A DNA stretch of 64,000 bases from Pseudomonas sp. G.S.17 (GTDB lineage Bacteria; Pseudomonadota; Gammaproteobacteria; Pseudomonadales; Pseudomonadaceae), in the NCBI RefSeq assembly GCF_038096165.1, contig NZ_CP151076.1, forward strand, positions 2,229,501-2,293,500. The letters run 5' to 3'. Shown piece after piece: positions 55,722 through 63,993 of the stretch (positions are counted from its first letter, which is position 1; each line of letters begins with the position of its first letter). Below the pieces are notes generated by a model. It made no database searches and was not told the DNA's origin. It saw only the letters and a list, made by a program, of their open reading frames with translations. The translations under genes were made by a program, and so were the position numbers.

Positions 55722-56045
55722 TCATTCGCGGGCAGGGCTGGTGAGGTAGTCCCGAGCATCGCCGTTTTCGCCGAAATTGATCTGCAACGTGCGCAATTGC
55801 AGGGAGGCGGGTGCGTAGCGGGCTTCGATGGCATTGCCTTTGCGGTCGACGCCTTTGAGCTTGTAGCAACCGTCGTCGACCTTGATGCGCTGCACGCTCC
55901 AGCCCCATTGCTGCTCGACGTGCTGGCGCAAGGTTTCGCGCGGTTGCCAGTCGCTGACCGGCTCGTTGCAGTCGTCATCAGCCAGGGCATAACCGCTGAG
56001 CAACATGCTCAACAGGGCGGTACTGGCAATAAAAGGTGTTTTCAT
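55722..56045 (-). CDS. Exported PepSY-domain protein
   Basis: 107 aa. Signal peptide MKTPFIASTALLSMLLSGYALA, then a PepSY domain with ETLRQHVEQQWGWSVQRIKVDDGCYKLKGVDRKGN. Two Cys (C26, C60) may form a disulfide. It is first of the redox operon and divergent from the two-component genes. The start at 56045 is set by the signal peptide; the frame runs to 56102. PepSY domains bind partners or inhibit proteases; here it probably supports the membrane reductase or modulates the sensor kinase. Confidence 0.78.
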   Translation of the reverse strand: MKTPFIASTALLSMLLSGYALADDDCNEPVSDWQPRETLRQHVEQQWGWSVQRIKVDDGCYKLKGVDRKGNAIEARYAPASLQLRTLQINFGENGDARDYLTSPARE

Positions 56046-56177
56046 GATCTGTCTCCTGCCGGGTCGGCGTCTTTGGCATACCCTAAAGGTCATTCCTGAC
56101 AACCCGCTGAATCTTCAGATTCATATCAGCTAAGGCGGTTAAGGTTGCTGAACGACAACCATCACAGGAGGTGCCAG

Positions 56178-56837
56178 ATGCGGGTTTTATTGGTCGAGGA
56201 CGCGCCGGGACTAGGGGACGCGGTGCGCGAGCAGATCGCCGATGACGGCCACGCCGTGGATTGGGTGCAGCGTCTGGACCATGCGCGCAACAGCGTGCGC
56301 ACCACGCCTTACGACCTGATCCTGCTGGACCTGATGCTGCCGGACGGTCGGGGTCTGGATTTCTTGCGGCAACAACGCTCAGCAGGGGATGTGACCCCGG
56401 TGATCATCCTGACTGCCCAGGATCAGATCTCCGAGCGCATTGCCGGCCTCAATGCCGGGGCTGACGACTACCTGGTCAAGCCGTTCGACCTGTTTGAGCT
56501 ATCAGCCCGTGTAGCGGCCGTGGCCCGGCGTTACAGCGGCAATCCCAATCCGCAGATCAAACTCGGTGATTTGCAGGTCGATATGAGCGCCCGCACGGTA
56601 CAACGCGATGGCGCGACTATTGATCTGACTGCTCGCGAATGGGCGCTGTTCGAGGCCTTTGTCCAGCGCCCTAGCGCGCTGCTGTCCAAGTCGCAACTCG
56701 AAGAGCGCTTGTATGCCTTTGGCGCGGAAATCGAGAGCAACACTATCGAGGTCTACATCAGTCGCTTGAGGAAAAAACTCGGGCGCGAGCTGATTGAAAC
56801 CGTGCGCGGCATGGGTTACCGGTTGATGCCCGTATGA
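56178..56837 (+). CDS. OmpR-family response regulator
   Basis: 219 aa. Receiver domain with acidic pocket VEDAPG, phospho-acceptor D51 in LLDLMLPDG and conserved Lys in LVKPFD near 101; winged helix C-terminal (residues about 125-219). GGAGG precedes the ATG at 56178; the upstream reading to 56145 is spurious. It overlaps the kinase gene by ATGA and is divergent from the PepSY-DUF2271-reductase-ApbE-VIT operon, its probable target. The gap contains TAAGG direct repeats spaced 9 bp (near 56136-56150). Confidence 0.92.
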   Translation: MRVLLVEDAPGLGDAVREQIADDGHAVDWVQRLDHARNSVRTTPYDLILLDLMLPDGRGLDFLRQQRSAGDVTPVIILTAQDQISERIAGLNAGADDYLVKPFDLFELSARVAAVARRYSGNPNPQIKLGDLQVDMSARTVQRDGATIDLTAREWALFEAFVQRPSALLSKSQLEERLYAFGAEIESNTIEVYISRLRKKLGRELIETVRGMGYRLMPV

Positions 56838-58177
56838 AGTCGTCGTCAAGCCTGCAAAAACGCCTGGGCCTGGGGTTGACCCTGGGCATGACCTTGCTCT
56901 GGCTGGGTGGGACCGTCGGTGCCTGGCTGGTGGTGCAACATGAGTTGAACGAAGCATTCGACAGTGCACTGGAGGAGACCGCGCAACGCATCTTGCCCCT
57001 GGCCGTGCTCGAAATCAGCAACCGCGAAGCTCCTCGCGAAGCACAGCACATCGCCACCCTGAAAATGCACAAGGAATACCTGACGTACCTGGTACGGGAT
57101 GCCCTGGGTGAGATTCTGATGCAGTCCCACGAAGCCAATCCGAAGATCTTCAACCAGCAGCCGAGCGAAGGGTTTTCCACCACTGAAAAATATCGTTTAT
57201 ACGGTGCTTCGGCACTGCGGCAGACGTTGTTTATCGAGATAGCCGAACCGCTGGGGCATCGTCGTGAGGCCGCGCGCGAAGCCCTGATTGCCTTGTTGTT
57301 GCCGTTGTTGGCACTGATCCCCGTGAGCCTGTTGGGCACCTGGTTGTTTGTGCGCATCAGCCTGCGCAGTGTGCTGGCGTATCGGCGTGCCGTGGAAGCG
57401 CGGGGCGTGGGCGATCTGTCGCCGATCAAAGTGGCGCGACTGCCGGCAGAAATCGACCCGCTGGCCGATGCGGTTAACCATCTGCTGGAGCGCTTGCGCA
57501 AGGCGTTGGAGGCTGAGCGCAGCTTCACGGCGAACAGTGCCCATGAACTGCGCACGCCGTTGGCGGCAACGCTGGCGCAGATCCAGCGTTTGCGCCACGA
57601 AGCCCCCGACGGCCCGTTGCAGGTGCGTGCGGCGAAGATCGAGAACTCGCTGCGGGAATTGGCGCGGCTCTCGGAAAAACTCATGCAACTGGCCAAGGCC
57701 GAGGGCGGCGGGCTGCTTTCCGAAGCCCCTCAGGATCTGATCCCGTTGCTGGCCCATGGGGTCGATGAGTGGAACCTCGGCAGTGGGCATCGAATCAAGT
57801 TGAAGTTGCCCACCGAGGCCTGCGTCTACTCCGCCATTGACCCGGACGCGTTCGGCATCCTGTTGCGCAACCTGATCGAGAATGCGCTGAAGTACGGCGC
57901 AACCGATCAACCGGTCGAGGTCAGCCTGACTGCTCAGGCGTTACTGCAAGTGGTCAATGGCGGCCCGACAGTGCCAGCGCCAGTGTTGCCGCGCCTGACC
58001 GAGCGCTTTGTGCGAGGCAGCAGTGAAGCAAGCGGTTCAGGCCTGGGCCTGGCAATTGCCAAAACCATTGTTCAAGGCGTCGGCGCCAGCATGACACTGG
58101 CCTCACCGGCGAGGGGACGGGGTCAGGGGTTTGAGGTGCGCGTCCAGTTTGTACTCATCCCGACAGTTAAAGAATGA
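56834..58177 (+). CDS. Sensor histidine kinase
   Basis: 447 aa. Two transmembrane helices (about residues 15-40 and 148-172) bracket a periplasmic sensor loop of about 105 residues; HAMP-like linker; phospho-acceptor H237 in FTANSAHELRTPLAATLAQI; N-box NLIENALKYG, then GSGLGLAIAKTIV. Overlaps the response regulator. The signal may be a metal or redox cue, given the operon it faces. Confidence 0.92.
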   Translation: MKSSSSLQKRLGLGLTLGMTLLWLGGTVGAWLVVQHELNEAFDSALEETAQRILPLAVLEISNREAPREAQHIATLKMHKEYLTYLVRDALGEILMQSHEANPKIFNQQPSEGFSTTEKYRLYGASALRQTLFIEIAEPLGHRREAAREALIALLLPLLALIPVSLLGTWLFVRISLRSVLAYRRAVEARGVGDLSPIKVARLPAEIDPLADAVNHLLERLRKALEAERSFTANSAHELRTPLAATLAQIQRLRHEAPDGPLQVRAAKIENSLRELARLSEKLMQLAKAEGGGLLSEAPQDLIPLLAHGVDEWNLGSGHRIKLKLPTEACVYSAIDPDAFGILLRNLIENALKYGATDQPVEVSLTAQALLQVVNGGPTVPAPVLPRLTERFVRGSSEASGSGLGLAIAKTIVQGVGASMTLASPARGRGQGFEVRVQFVLIPTVKE

Positions 58178-58486
58178 GCTCATCCTAACGCACGCTTTTT
58201 CGGTTTTTCCTAAAGGATGGCGATTACTTTCTGGAAAACGATGACTTCTTTCTCCTCAATCCATTGGGGCCACGTTGTTTGGCACGACAAAATCCTGAAC
58301 CTCTAGCGAATGACTGTGTCTGGCCGATTCTGTTGAAAAAGTCGGAATTTCAACCTTGAAGACTTCGAGGTTGATCGTCTCTTCAGAACCTCTTCACCAC
58401 GTACGTGGATTTTCCGGGTCTGCGTTGATCGTTGCAGCTTGGTCAGTAGGTTAACTTGAGGGTTTTTGCTGATTGCGGGCCTACCT
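58178..58486. other. Intergenic region
   Basis: About 310 bp after the kinase gene. A T-rich stretch (CTTTTTCGGTTTTTCC) at 58194-58210 lies near the kinase end. No gene was recognised; open frames here are shadows of the transposase remnant. Confidence 0.35.
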
Positions 58487-58985
58487 ATCCCGTGGTCGGT
58501 GGCCCTTGAGAGGTCAGTTTCGCTAATTTCCTTAGATTCTGTACCGTTGCCGCCAAGGTAAATTCGTCGTTTGCACCGGTCATGCCTCGTAGCCGCAATC
58601 GATCCAGTTTCAGGATTCGCTTGAGTGCGCGAACAACATTTCAACCTCTTGCGCTCATGGCGAGAGCACGCGTATTGCGGTGTCGTTGCAATCCACCGGG
58701 TCACATCTCGCGCCGCTTCATGGACACTACGGGCGATTTTTCGGAACGAAGTGTTCGGGCAGCAGCACGCTTTCATCGAGCATGTAGCGCAGTCGGTTTG
58801 TCGGGATCAAAAGATGATGGTGCCAGCTTTCGTGACATGTGAGCGCTGGTTCTTGAAGGCCCGCCACTCGCTACGAAGGGCGTGTCCAGTGGGGCAACGA
58901 TATTCCTGCGCCTCTTCATTTCATTGAAAATCACTGATCGAGAGGTTGTCGTTCTTGCGCTCGGTTTTGTCTCAAACCTGCACAT
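58487..58985 (-). pseudogene. Decayed IS1182-type transposase
   Basis: Read across frames on the minus strand, this region gives the typical C-terminal half of an IS1182 transposase: YRCPTGHAL, then CCCPNTSFRKIARSVHEAARDV, VEMLFAH, LKRILKLDRLRLRGMTGAND and EFTLAATVQNLRKLAKLTS, ending at a stop at 58487. The blocks fall in different frames, so there are at least three frameshifts plus stops. No terminal repeats were found. An old, inactive remnant. Confidence 0.75.
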
Positions 58986-59119
58986 GTTGCTCAATTTTTT
59001 CGTCCACGTTTTCCACAGTGTTTACTGAGCTGTTGGTGTCAAAATATTTTGTTTGGCACCATAAATAGTGGGGCTGTTCTTATATTGGACACTCAAGAGT
59101 TCAGTCATGTCGTCAGTCC

Positions 59120-59407
59120 TCAATGTAGAAACTTTACCCAGCCAGCAAGTGCAAGTGCCGCAAAGCAGGTCCAGCCTGAGAAAAGCCAACGCCAGCCGAG
59201 CATCCGCGGAACAAAACCCACACCTCTCACGAAGGCCACACTCATGGCCGCAAACAATGCGGTAGCCAGCACATGGTCAGCTTTCCCATCGGGGGCTGCG
59301 ATCATGGGAGGATAGAGCGTGCAGGCAAGCATGATCGCTATGGCGATAACCAAACTCAGCGGGTGAATTCGTGAGCAAGACTGGGCGTTAGCGATATTCG
59401 GTATCAT
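59120..59407 (-). CDS. ybgE: Cytochrome bd-associated YbgE-like protein
   Basis: 95 aa with about three hydrophobic segments (LVIAIAIMLACTLYPPMI, ATALFAAMSVAFVRGVGFV, GWTCFAALALAGWV). Its ATG overlaps the cydX stop by 4 bp, the usual place of ybgE at the end of cyd operons. Function unknown. Confidence 0.72.
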   Translation of the reverse strand: MIPNIANAQSCSRIHPLSLVIAIAIMLACTLYPPMIAAPDGKADHVLATALFAAMSVAFVRGVGFVPRMLGWRWLFSGWTCFAALALAGWVKFLH

Positions 59408-59526
59408 GACTGCGCCTCGTCATTGTCGCTCAAGGCTCGGCCAGCTTCGTTCTCGCCCCACATCGCATTCAATATAGCCAGTAGCAATGCAAAACCGACT
59501 CCCAGCATCCAGGCGAAATACCACAT
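59404..59526 (-). CDS. cydX: Cytochrome bd small subunit CydX
   Basis: 40 aa single-helix protein: MWYFAWMLGVGFALLLAILN then a charged tail (ENEAGRALSDNDEAQS). This is the CydX/YbgT signature; it stabilises the oxidase haems. It lies 22 bp after cydB and overlaps ybgE. Confidence 0.9.
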   Translation of the reverse strand: MWYFAWMLGVGFALLLAILNAMWGENEAGRALSDNDEAQS

Positions 59527-59548
59527 GTTTATTGCTCCTTTGCTGGCG

Positions 59549-60685
59549 CTAGTAGGCTGAATGTTCGTTGGCTTGGATCTGTGCGACGGTGACCTTGCCC
59601 CGCATAACGCGATACGCCCACGAGGTGTAAATCACGATCAGGGGCATGAAGATCAATGTGGCCCAGAACATGATGGCCAGGCTTAAATGACTGGAGACGC
59701 TGTCCCACACAGTAAGGCTTGCCGCAGGCACTGTTGATGACGGCATGATGAATGGAAACATCGACACACCCGCCGTGCTGATGACTGCAATCACCGCAAG
59801 CGACGAGGCAACAAACGCCAAAAGTGTGCGACGCATCATCAGCAATATCGCTGCACCCGCTGCGCAATCCAACCCCAGTACGGGCAACAGCCACAACAAC
59901 GGATAATGACCATAGTTGGCCATCCAGGCGCCCGCTTCGCGCACCACTGACTTGTTAAGAATGTCGGGCAGTCCGCCGGTATCAACCAACGATGTAATGC
60001 GATAACCGTCGATCCATTGCAGCCAGATGCCAGCCGCTATAAACGAGCACACCAGTACGATTGCCGCCCCCACCGCACCTTTGATCGCCCTGGCCTGGAT
60101 AACACCTTCAGTGCGATGTGCCAGATAGGTACCTCCCTGCAGGGTGATCATCGAGCTACTCACCACTCCCGTCAGCAGCGCGAACGGGTTAAGCAGTTGC
60201 CAGAAACTGCCGGTATAAGTCGACACCAGAAGATCGTTGAAGTGGAACGGTACACCTTGCAACAGATTGCCGAACGCGATCCCGAACACCAGGGGCGGCA
60301 CGGCCCCACCGACAAAAAGTCCCCAATCCCAAGTGCTGCGCCAAGTGGAGTTGTGAATCTTGCTGCGATAGTCAAAACCTACTGGGCGGAAGAACAGCGC
60401 CCATAGGACCAGAATCATCGCCCAATAGAATCCGCTGAATGCGGTGGCATATACCACAGGCCATGCAGCGAACAATGCGCCGCCGGCAGTGATGAACCAA
60501 ACCTGATTCCCATCCCAGTGCGGACCAACGGTGTTGATAACAACGCGCCGTTCCAAGTCGTTGCGACCAACAAAGGGTAGCAGTGTGCCAACCCCCATAT
60601 CGTGGCCGTCCATGATGGCGAAGCCGATCAGCAGCACGCCTACTAGCGCCCACCAGATAATTTTCAGGGTGAAGTAATCAAGCAT
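59549..60685 (-). CDS. cydB: Cytochrome bd-I ubiquinol oxidase subunit II
   Basis: 378 aa, about nine helices. Begins LDYFTLKIIWWALVGVLLIGFAIMDGHDMGVGTLLPF, with ERRVVINTVGPHWDGNQVWFITAGGALFAAWP, the conserved CydB block. Subunit II completes the quinol oxidase with CydA. Starts 8 bp inside cydA (ATGCTTGA), so the two are coupled. Length matches the Escherichia coli type. Confidence 0.94.
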   Translation of the reverse strand: MLDYFTLKIIWWALVGVLLIGFAIMDGHDMGVGTLLPFVGRNDLERRVVINTVGPHWDGNQVWFITAGGALFAAWPVVYATAFSGFYWAMILVLWALFFRPVGFDYRSKIHNSTWRSTWDWGLFVGGAVPPLVFGIAFGNLLQGVPFHFNDLLVSTYTGSFWQLLNPFALLTGVVSSSMITLQGGTYLAHRTEGVIQARAIKGAVGAAIVLVCSFIAAGIWLQWIDGYRITSLVDTGGLPDILNKSVVREAGAWMANYGHYPLLWLLPVLGLDCAAGAAILLMMRRTLLAFVASSLAVIAVISTAGVSMFPFIMPSSTVPAASLTVWDSVSSHLSLAIMFWATLIFMPLIVIYTSWAYRVMRGKVTVAQIQANEHSAY

Positions 60686-62249
60686 GGTGGAGTTCCTTCA
60701 AATGGGCGTCGTGAACATAACGGCCTGTACCGAGGCTGCCAGGACCTTGACGGGCAAACTTGACCATCAGGAACATTTCGACCACCAGCAGCACGGTGTA
60801 GAAAACGATGAATCCCGCCAGCGAGCCATAGAGGTTGTTGACGCTTAGGGTGGAAACACTCATGTGGGTCGGCAGGAAGCCGTAGATGGTCCATGGCTGA
60901 CGTCCGTATTCAGCGACGAACCAGCCCAGCTCGCAGGCAATCCATGGCGCAGGCAGCATGCAAAGTGCCCAACGCAGTAACCACCGGCTTCGCGTGCAGG
61001 TCGACTTCAGGGTGCTCCAGAAGGCGAGCCCGAAGAGCATAAGCATGGCAAAGCCAAGGCCGACCATGATCCGGAAAGCCCAGAACATGGGTGCCACGCG
61101 CGGTACGGTGTCATTTACCGCCTTGTCGATAATGGCCGGCGTAGCCTGGTTAACGTCTTCAACATACTTTTTAAGCAGCAGGCCAAAGCCCAGATCGGCT
61201 TTGTATTCTTCGAATGTCTGGAAAGCCACCGAATCGCTGCGATTGGCCCTTAGGGCCTCAAGCGCATTGACGGCGGTAATGCCGCGAAGAATTCGAGCGC
61301 GGTTTTTTTCTTTAATGTCATGTATGCCTGGAATTTGCTTGCTGACTGACCGGGTGCCGATCAAGCCCATCACCCAGGGCACTTCAACTTCCCAGTTATT
61401 TCTGGACTCGGCTTCGTTGATACTGGCCACCAATGTCAGGCCCGCTGGTGCGGGTTTTGTTTCCCACATCGCCTCCATGGCTGCCAGCTTGGTTTGCTGC
61501 GCTTCACCCACCGTGTAACCCGACTCATCACCCAGCACGATGACGCTCAGCACTGATGCCAGACCGAAGGCGGCCGCCACCCGGAAGCTGCGTTTGGCAA
61601 ATTCGACATCACGATTCTTGAGCAAATACCAACTGGAAATCGACAGCACAAACATCGAGCCGGTGACGTAACCTGCGGAGACGGTGTGCACAAACTTGGC
61701 CTGCGCAACCGGGTTGAAAACCACCGCCCAAAAATCAACCATCTCCATGCGCATGGTGATGTAGCTGAACTCCGAACCAACCGGGTTCTGCATCCATCCA
61801 TTGGCGATTAAGATCCATAACGCTGAAAGGTTTGTACCAATCCCCATCAGTAACGTGACCAGCAAGTGGTGCTCTTTCTTCAGACGATCCCAACCAAAGA
61901 AGAATAGGCCGATCATGGTCGATTCTAGGAAGAAAGCCATCAAGCCTTCAATGGCCAGTGGGGCCCCGAAGATGTCGCCGACGTAGTGCGAGTAATACGC
62001 CCAGTTGGTACCGAACTGAAATTCCAGAGTAATACCCGTGGTCACCCCGAGGGCGAAGTTGATGCCAAACAGCTTGCCCCAGAAGCGCGTCATGTCTTTC
62101 CAGATGACATTACCGGTCATCACATAGACGCTCTCCATGATGACCAGCAGCCACACCATGCCAACCGTGAGCGGTACAAAAAGAAAGTGGTAAAGCGCAG
62201 TGGCTGCAAATTGCAGCCGAGACAAATCCACCAGTTGTTCTGAAATCAC
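60678..62249 (-). CDS. cydA: Cytochrome bd-I ubiquinol oxidase subunit I
   Basis: 523 aa. High-affinity oxygen reductase subunit carrying haems b558, b595 and d. Begins ISEQLVDLSRLQFAATALYHFLFVPL with the haem His at about residue 21, and contains GRQPWTIYGFLPTH. It has the long Q-loop form, with a segment DLGFGLLLKKYVEDVNQATP like that of E. coli CydA; most Pseudomonas oxidases of this family are the short-loop CioA. The start is GTG at 62249 with AAGGGG upstream, overlapping cydP (GTGA); the open frame runs to 62345. Confidence 0.93.
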   Translation of the reverse strand: MISEQLVDLSRLQFAATALYHFLFVPLTVGMVWLLVIMESVYVMTGNVIWKDMTRFWGKLFGINFALGVTTGITLEFQFGTNWAYYSHYVGDIFGAPLAIEGLMAFFLESTMIGLFFFGWDRLKKEHHLLVTLLMGIGTNLSALWILIANGWMQNPVGSEFSYITMRMEMVDFWAVVFNPVAQAKFVHTVSAGYVTGSMFVLSISSWYLLKNRDVEFAKRSFRVAAAFGLASVLSVIVLGDESGYTVGEAQQTKLAAMEAMWETKPAPAGLTLVASINEAESRNNWEVEVPWVMGLIGTRSVSKQIPGIHDIKEKNRARILRGITAVNALEALRANRSDSVAFQTFEEYKADLGFGLLLKKYVEDVNQATPAIIDKAVNDTVPRVAPMFWAFRIMVGLGFAMLMLFGLAFWSTLKSTCTRSRWLLRWALCMLPAPWIACELGWFVAEYGRQPWTIYGFLPTHMSVSTLSVNNLYGSLAGFIVFYTVLLVVEMFLMVKFARQGPGSLGTGRYVHDAHLKELHHA

Positions 62250-62422
62250 TTGCTTGCCCCTTGAGTCGAGGTGGGTACACCGAACCTGTCGCCGATGGTG
62301 TTCGAGTCGACGTTGACGTGCGAATCCCGGATGAACAGCCACCACAGCACTGTCAGCACCAGTAGCTTGATCAGTACTGCTGTGAGCAGATGGCGTCGCA
62401 GTCGTTTGTCGGAAATGGTCAT
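62246..62422 (-). CDS. cydP: Cytochrome oxidase putative small subunit CydP
   Basis: 58 aa with one helix (LLTAVLIKLLVLTVLWWLFI) after a basic N-terminus (MTISDKRLRRH), and a short outside tail. This is the pattern of CydP, found just before cydA. Its stop overlaps the cydA GTG. A sigma-54 promoter candidate would put the transcript start about 2 nt before its ATG, so it may be translated as a leaderless message. Confidence 0.75.
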   Translation of the reverse strand: MTISDKRLRRHLLTAVLIKLLVLTVLWWLFIRDSHVNVDSNTIGDRFGVPTSTQGASK

Positions 62423-62434
62423 GACTATGCAGTT

Positions 62435-62451
62435 AGCACACGGCATGCCAA
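62435..62451 (-). promoter_or_regulatory. Sigma-54 promoter candidate for the cyd operon
   Basis: Minus-strand TTGGCATGCCGTGTGCT matches the -24/-12 consensus TTGGCACG-N4-TTGCT except at two positions, with GG and GC at the required 10-bp spacing. It lies immediately upstream of cydP, with an enhancer-type activator gene next door. Confidence 0.7.
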
Positions 62452-62521
62452 GGGGGGATATTCTTATTTTATCGTTTTGAAACAGTTACTTAATCATTAG
62501 CCTAGTAATGCGAAAAATGCC

Positions 62522-62571
62522 TTGGCAGATAAATGCGCTGCCAATCTGCCAGAGTTGGCAGTCGTTGGCAG
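62522..62571. promoter_or_regulatory. Candidate upstream activator sites of the sigma-54 regulator
   Basis: Five TTGGCAG/CTGCCAA units at 62522, 62538, 62546, 62555 and 62565, including CTGCCA-GAGT-TGGCAG at 62546-62561. They lie about 90-135 bp upstream of the sigma-54 promoter, the usual enhancer distance. Confidence 0.6.
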
Positions 62572-62594
62572 ACTTGCATGGTCAGCGCTAGCTA

Positions 62595-63920
62595 TTAGGC
62601 CAAACCTTGCTCTTTCAGTCGTCTGTACAAAGTACGTTCGCTTATACCCATGTGCGCGGCCAGCTCACTGCGGGTACCTTTAAAAGTTGCGAGTGCCTGT
62701 ACCAGCGTGCTGCCGTCGAAAGGGGTGGACGTCGAGGACTGAGGAGACATCACGACGGAGGCGTGGGGTAAATGTATGGAGCGGATCACTCCATCGTCAG
62801 CGAACAGACAGGCTCTTTCTAGAACATTGCGTAATTCTCGGATATTGCCGGGCCAGGAAAACCGCTGCAATTGTGTCAGTGCATCCGCATCTATTGTCAG
62901 CCGGCGCTTGCCTGTACCGGCACGTTGTAGAAATGAATTCACAAGCAAACCAATGTCTTCAACTCGATTACGCAGGGGGGGTAACTGAATTGGAAAGGCG
63001 CTGATGCGGTAGTACAGGTCCTGCCTGAACTCACCTTTCTCCATCATTTTTTCCAGTGGTTTGTGGGTCGCCGCGATTAACCTGAAGTTAGCGTGAAGGG
63101 TCTCAACACTGCCGACACGGCGATAGGTGCCCGATTCGATCAGGCGCAACAGTTTTACCTGCATTGCCAGCGGAACATCGCCGATCTCATCAAGAAACAA
63201 CGTGCCGCCCTGGGCCGTTTCGACCAAACCAGGCTTGCGCGTGGTGGCACCGGTGAATGCTCCTTTTTCATGGCCAAACAGCTCGCTCTCAAACAACGTT
63301 TCGGTCAATCCTGAGCAATCTACTACTACAAATGGTCCAGTGGCCCGCTCGCTGGTTTCGTGTACCGCGCGGGCGAACAACTCTTTGCCCGTACCGGACT
63401 CGCCTAGCAGCAGCACCGGCAGCATTGATGGTGCCACCCGCTGCAGCTCAGATAGGGCACGGTTAAAGGCCGGTGAACGGCCGACAAGCCCTTCGTTGCT
63501 GGGTCGCGCGGATGCACTGCGAACCAGTGTGAGACGCTCCACATAGGCCGTAATAACACCGTGCTCATCTAGGACCGGGCGCAATTCGACGTCGACATGC
63601 TCTGGGCCGCGAGGCGTGTGGTGAATGTGCAAAACTCGATCCGGCCCGCGCATTTCCTGCGCTTTTTTCATCGGACAATTCTCACCCGCCTGATCACAAG
63701 GGACATCGTAATGGTGTGAGACTTGATAACACTTATGACCGATAAAGGGTTTGTCAGCGCTGCCAAACTGCCGCTGATAGGCAGTATTGGCAGCCAGGAT
63801 GTTGTACTCCGGATCGAGCACGATCATTGGCTGAGGCTCGTGCTCAAGAAACGAAACAAGTGCCTGAACTTGATCCGGATGTGGGGGTGAGCTGTCTGGG
63901 GTGGGCAGGATGGTATTCAT
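62595..63920 (-). CDS. Sigma-54-dependent activator with cysteine PAS domain
   Basis: 441 aa. PAS domain (residues about 20-130) carrying C64-x10-C75-x6-C82 ([20 protein letters not shown] then NCP), a AAA+ domain with Walker A GESGTGKE at 173-180, the sigma-54 loop GAFTGA at 220-225 and Walker B LFLDEIGD, and a C-terminal helix-turn-helix ([19 protein letters not shown]). AGGAG lies 5 bp before the ATG at 63920. It is just upstream of the cyd operon and probably drives it. The Cys cluster may bind Fe-S, haem or sense redox; this is inference. Confidence 0.88.
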   Translation of the reverse strand: MNTILPTPDSSPPHPDQVQALVSFLEHEPQPMIVLDPEYNILAANTAYQRQFGSADKPFIGHKCYQVSHHYDVPCDQAGENCPMKKAQEMRGPDRVLHIHHTPRGPEHVDVELRPVLDEHGVITAYVERLTLVRSASARPSNEGLVGRSPAFNRALSELQRVAPSMLPVLLLGESGTGKELFARAVHETSERATGPFVVVDCSGLTETLFESELFGHEKGAFTGATTRKPGLVETAQGGTLFLDEIGDVPLAMQVKLLRLIESGTYRRVGSVETLHANFRLIAATHKPLEKMMEKGEFRQDLYYRISAFPIQLPPLRNRVEDIGLLVNSFLQRAGTGKRRLTIDADALTQLQRFSWPGNIRELRNVLERACLFADDGVIRSIHLPHASVVMSPQSSTSTPFDGSTLVQALATFKGTRSELAAHMGISERTLYRRLKEQGLA

Positions 63921-63950
63921 GATGGCTCCTGATAATCCATCCATCGTGTT

Positions 63951-63993
63951 GTGGCACTGCCACCTCTGTCAACAGGCACTGCCAATGGCAGTG
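63951..63993. promoter_or_regulatory. Palindromes upstream of the sigma-54 activator gene
   Basis: GTGGCA-C-TGCCAC at 63951-63963 and CACTGCCA-A-TGGCAGTG at 63977-63993, both perfect. They share the TGCCA/TGGCA core with the cyd enhancer region, suggesting autoregulation. Confidence 0.6.

Noticed and set aside
55637..55990. Upstream extension of the DUF2271 frame
   Set aside because: A clear signal peptide starts at 55636 and the extension overlaps the PepSY gene in another frame.
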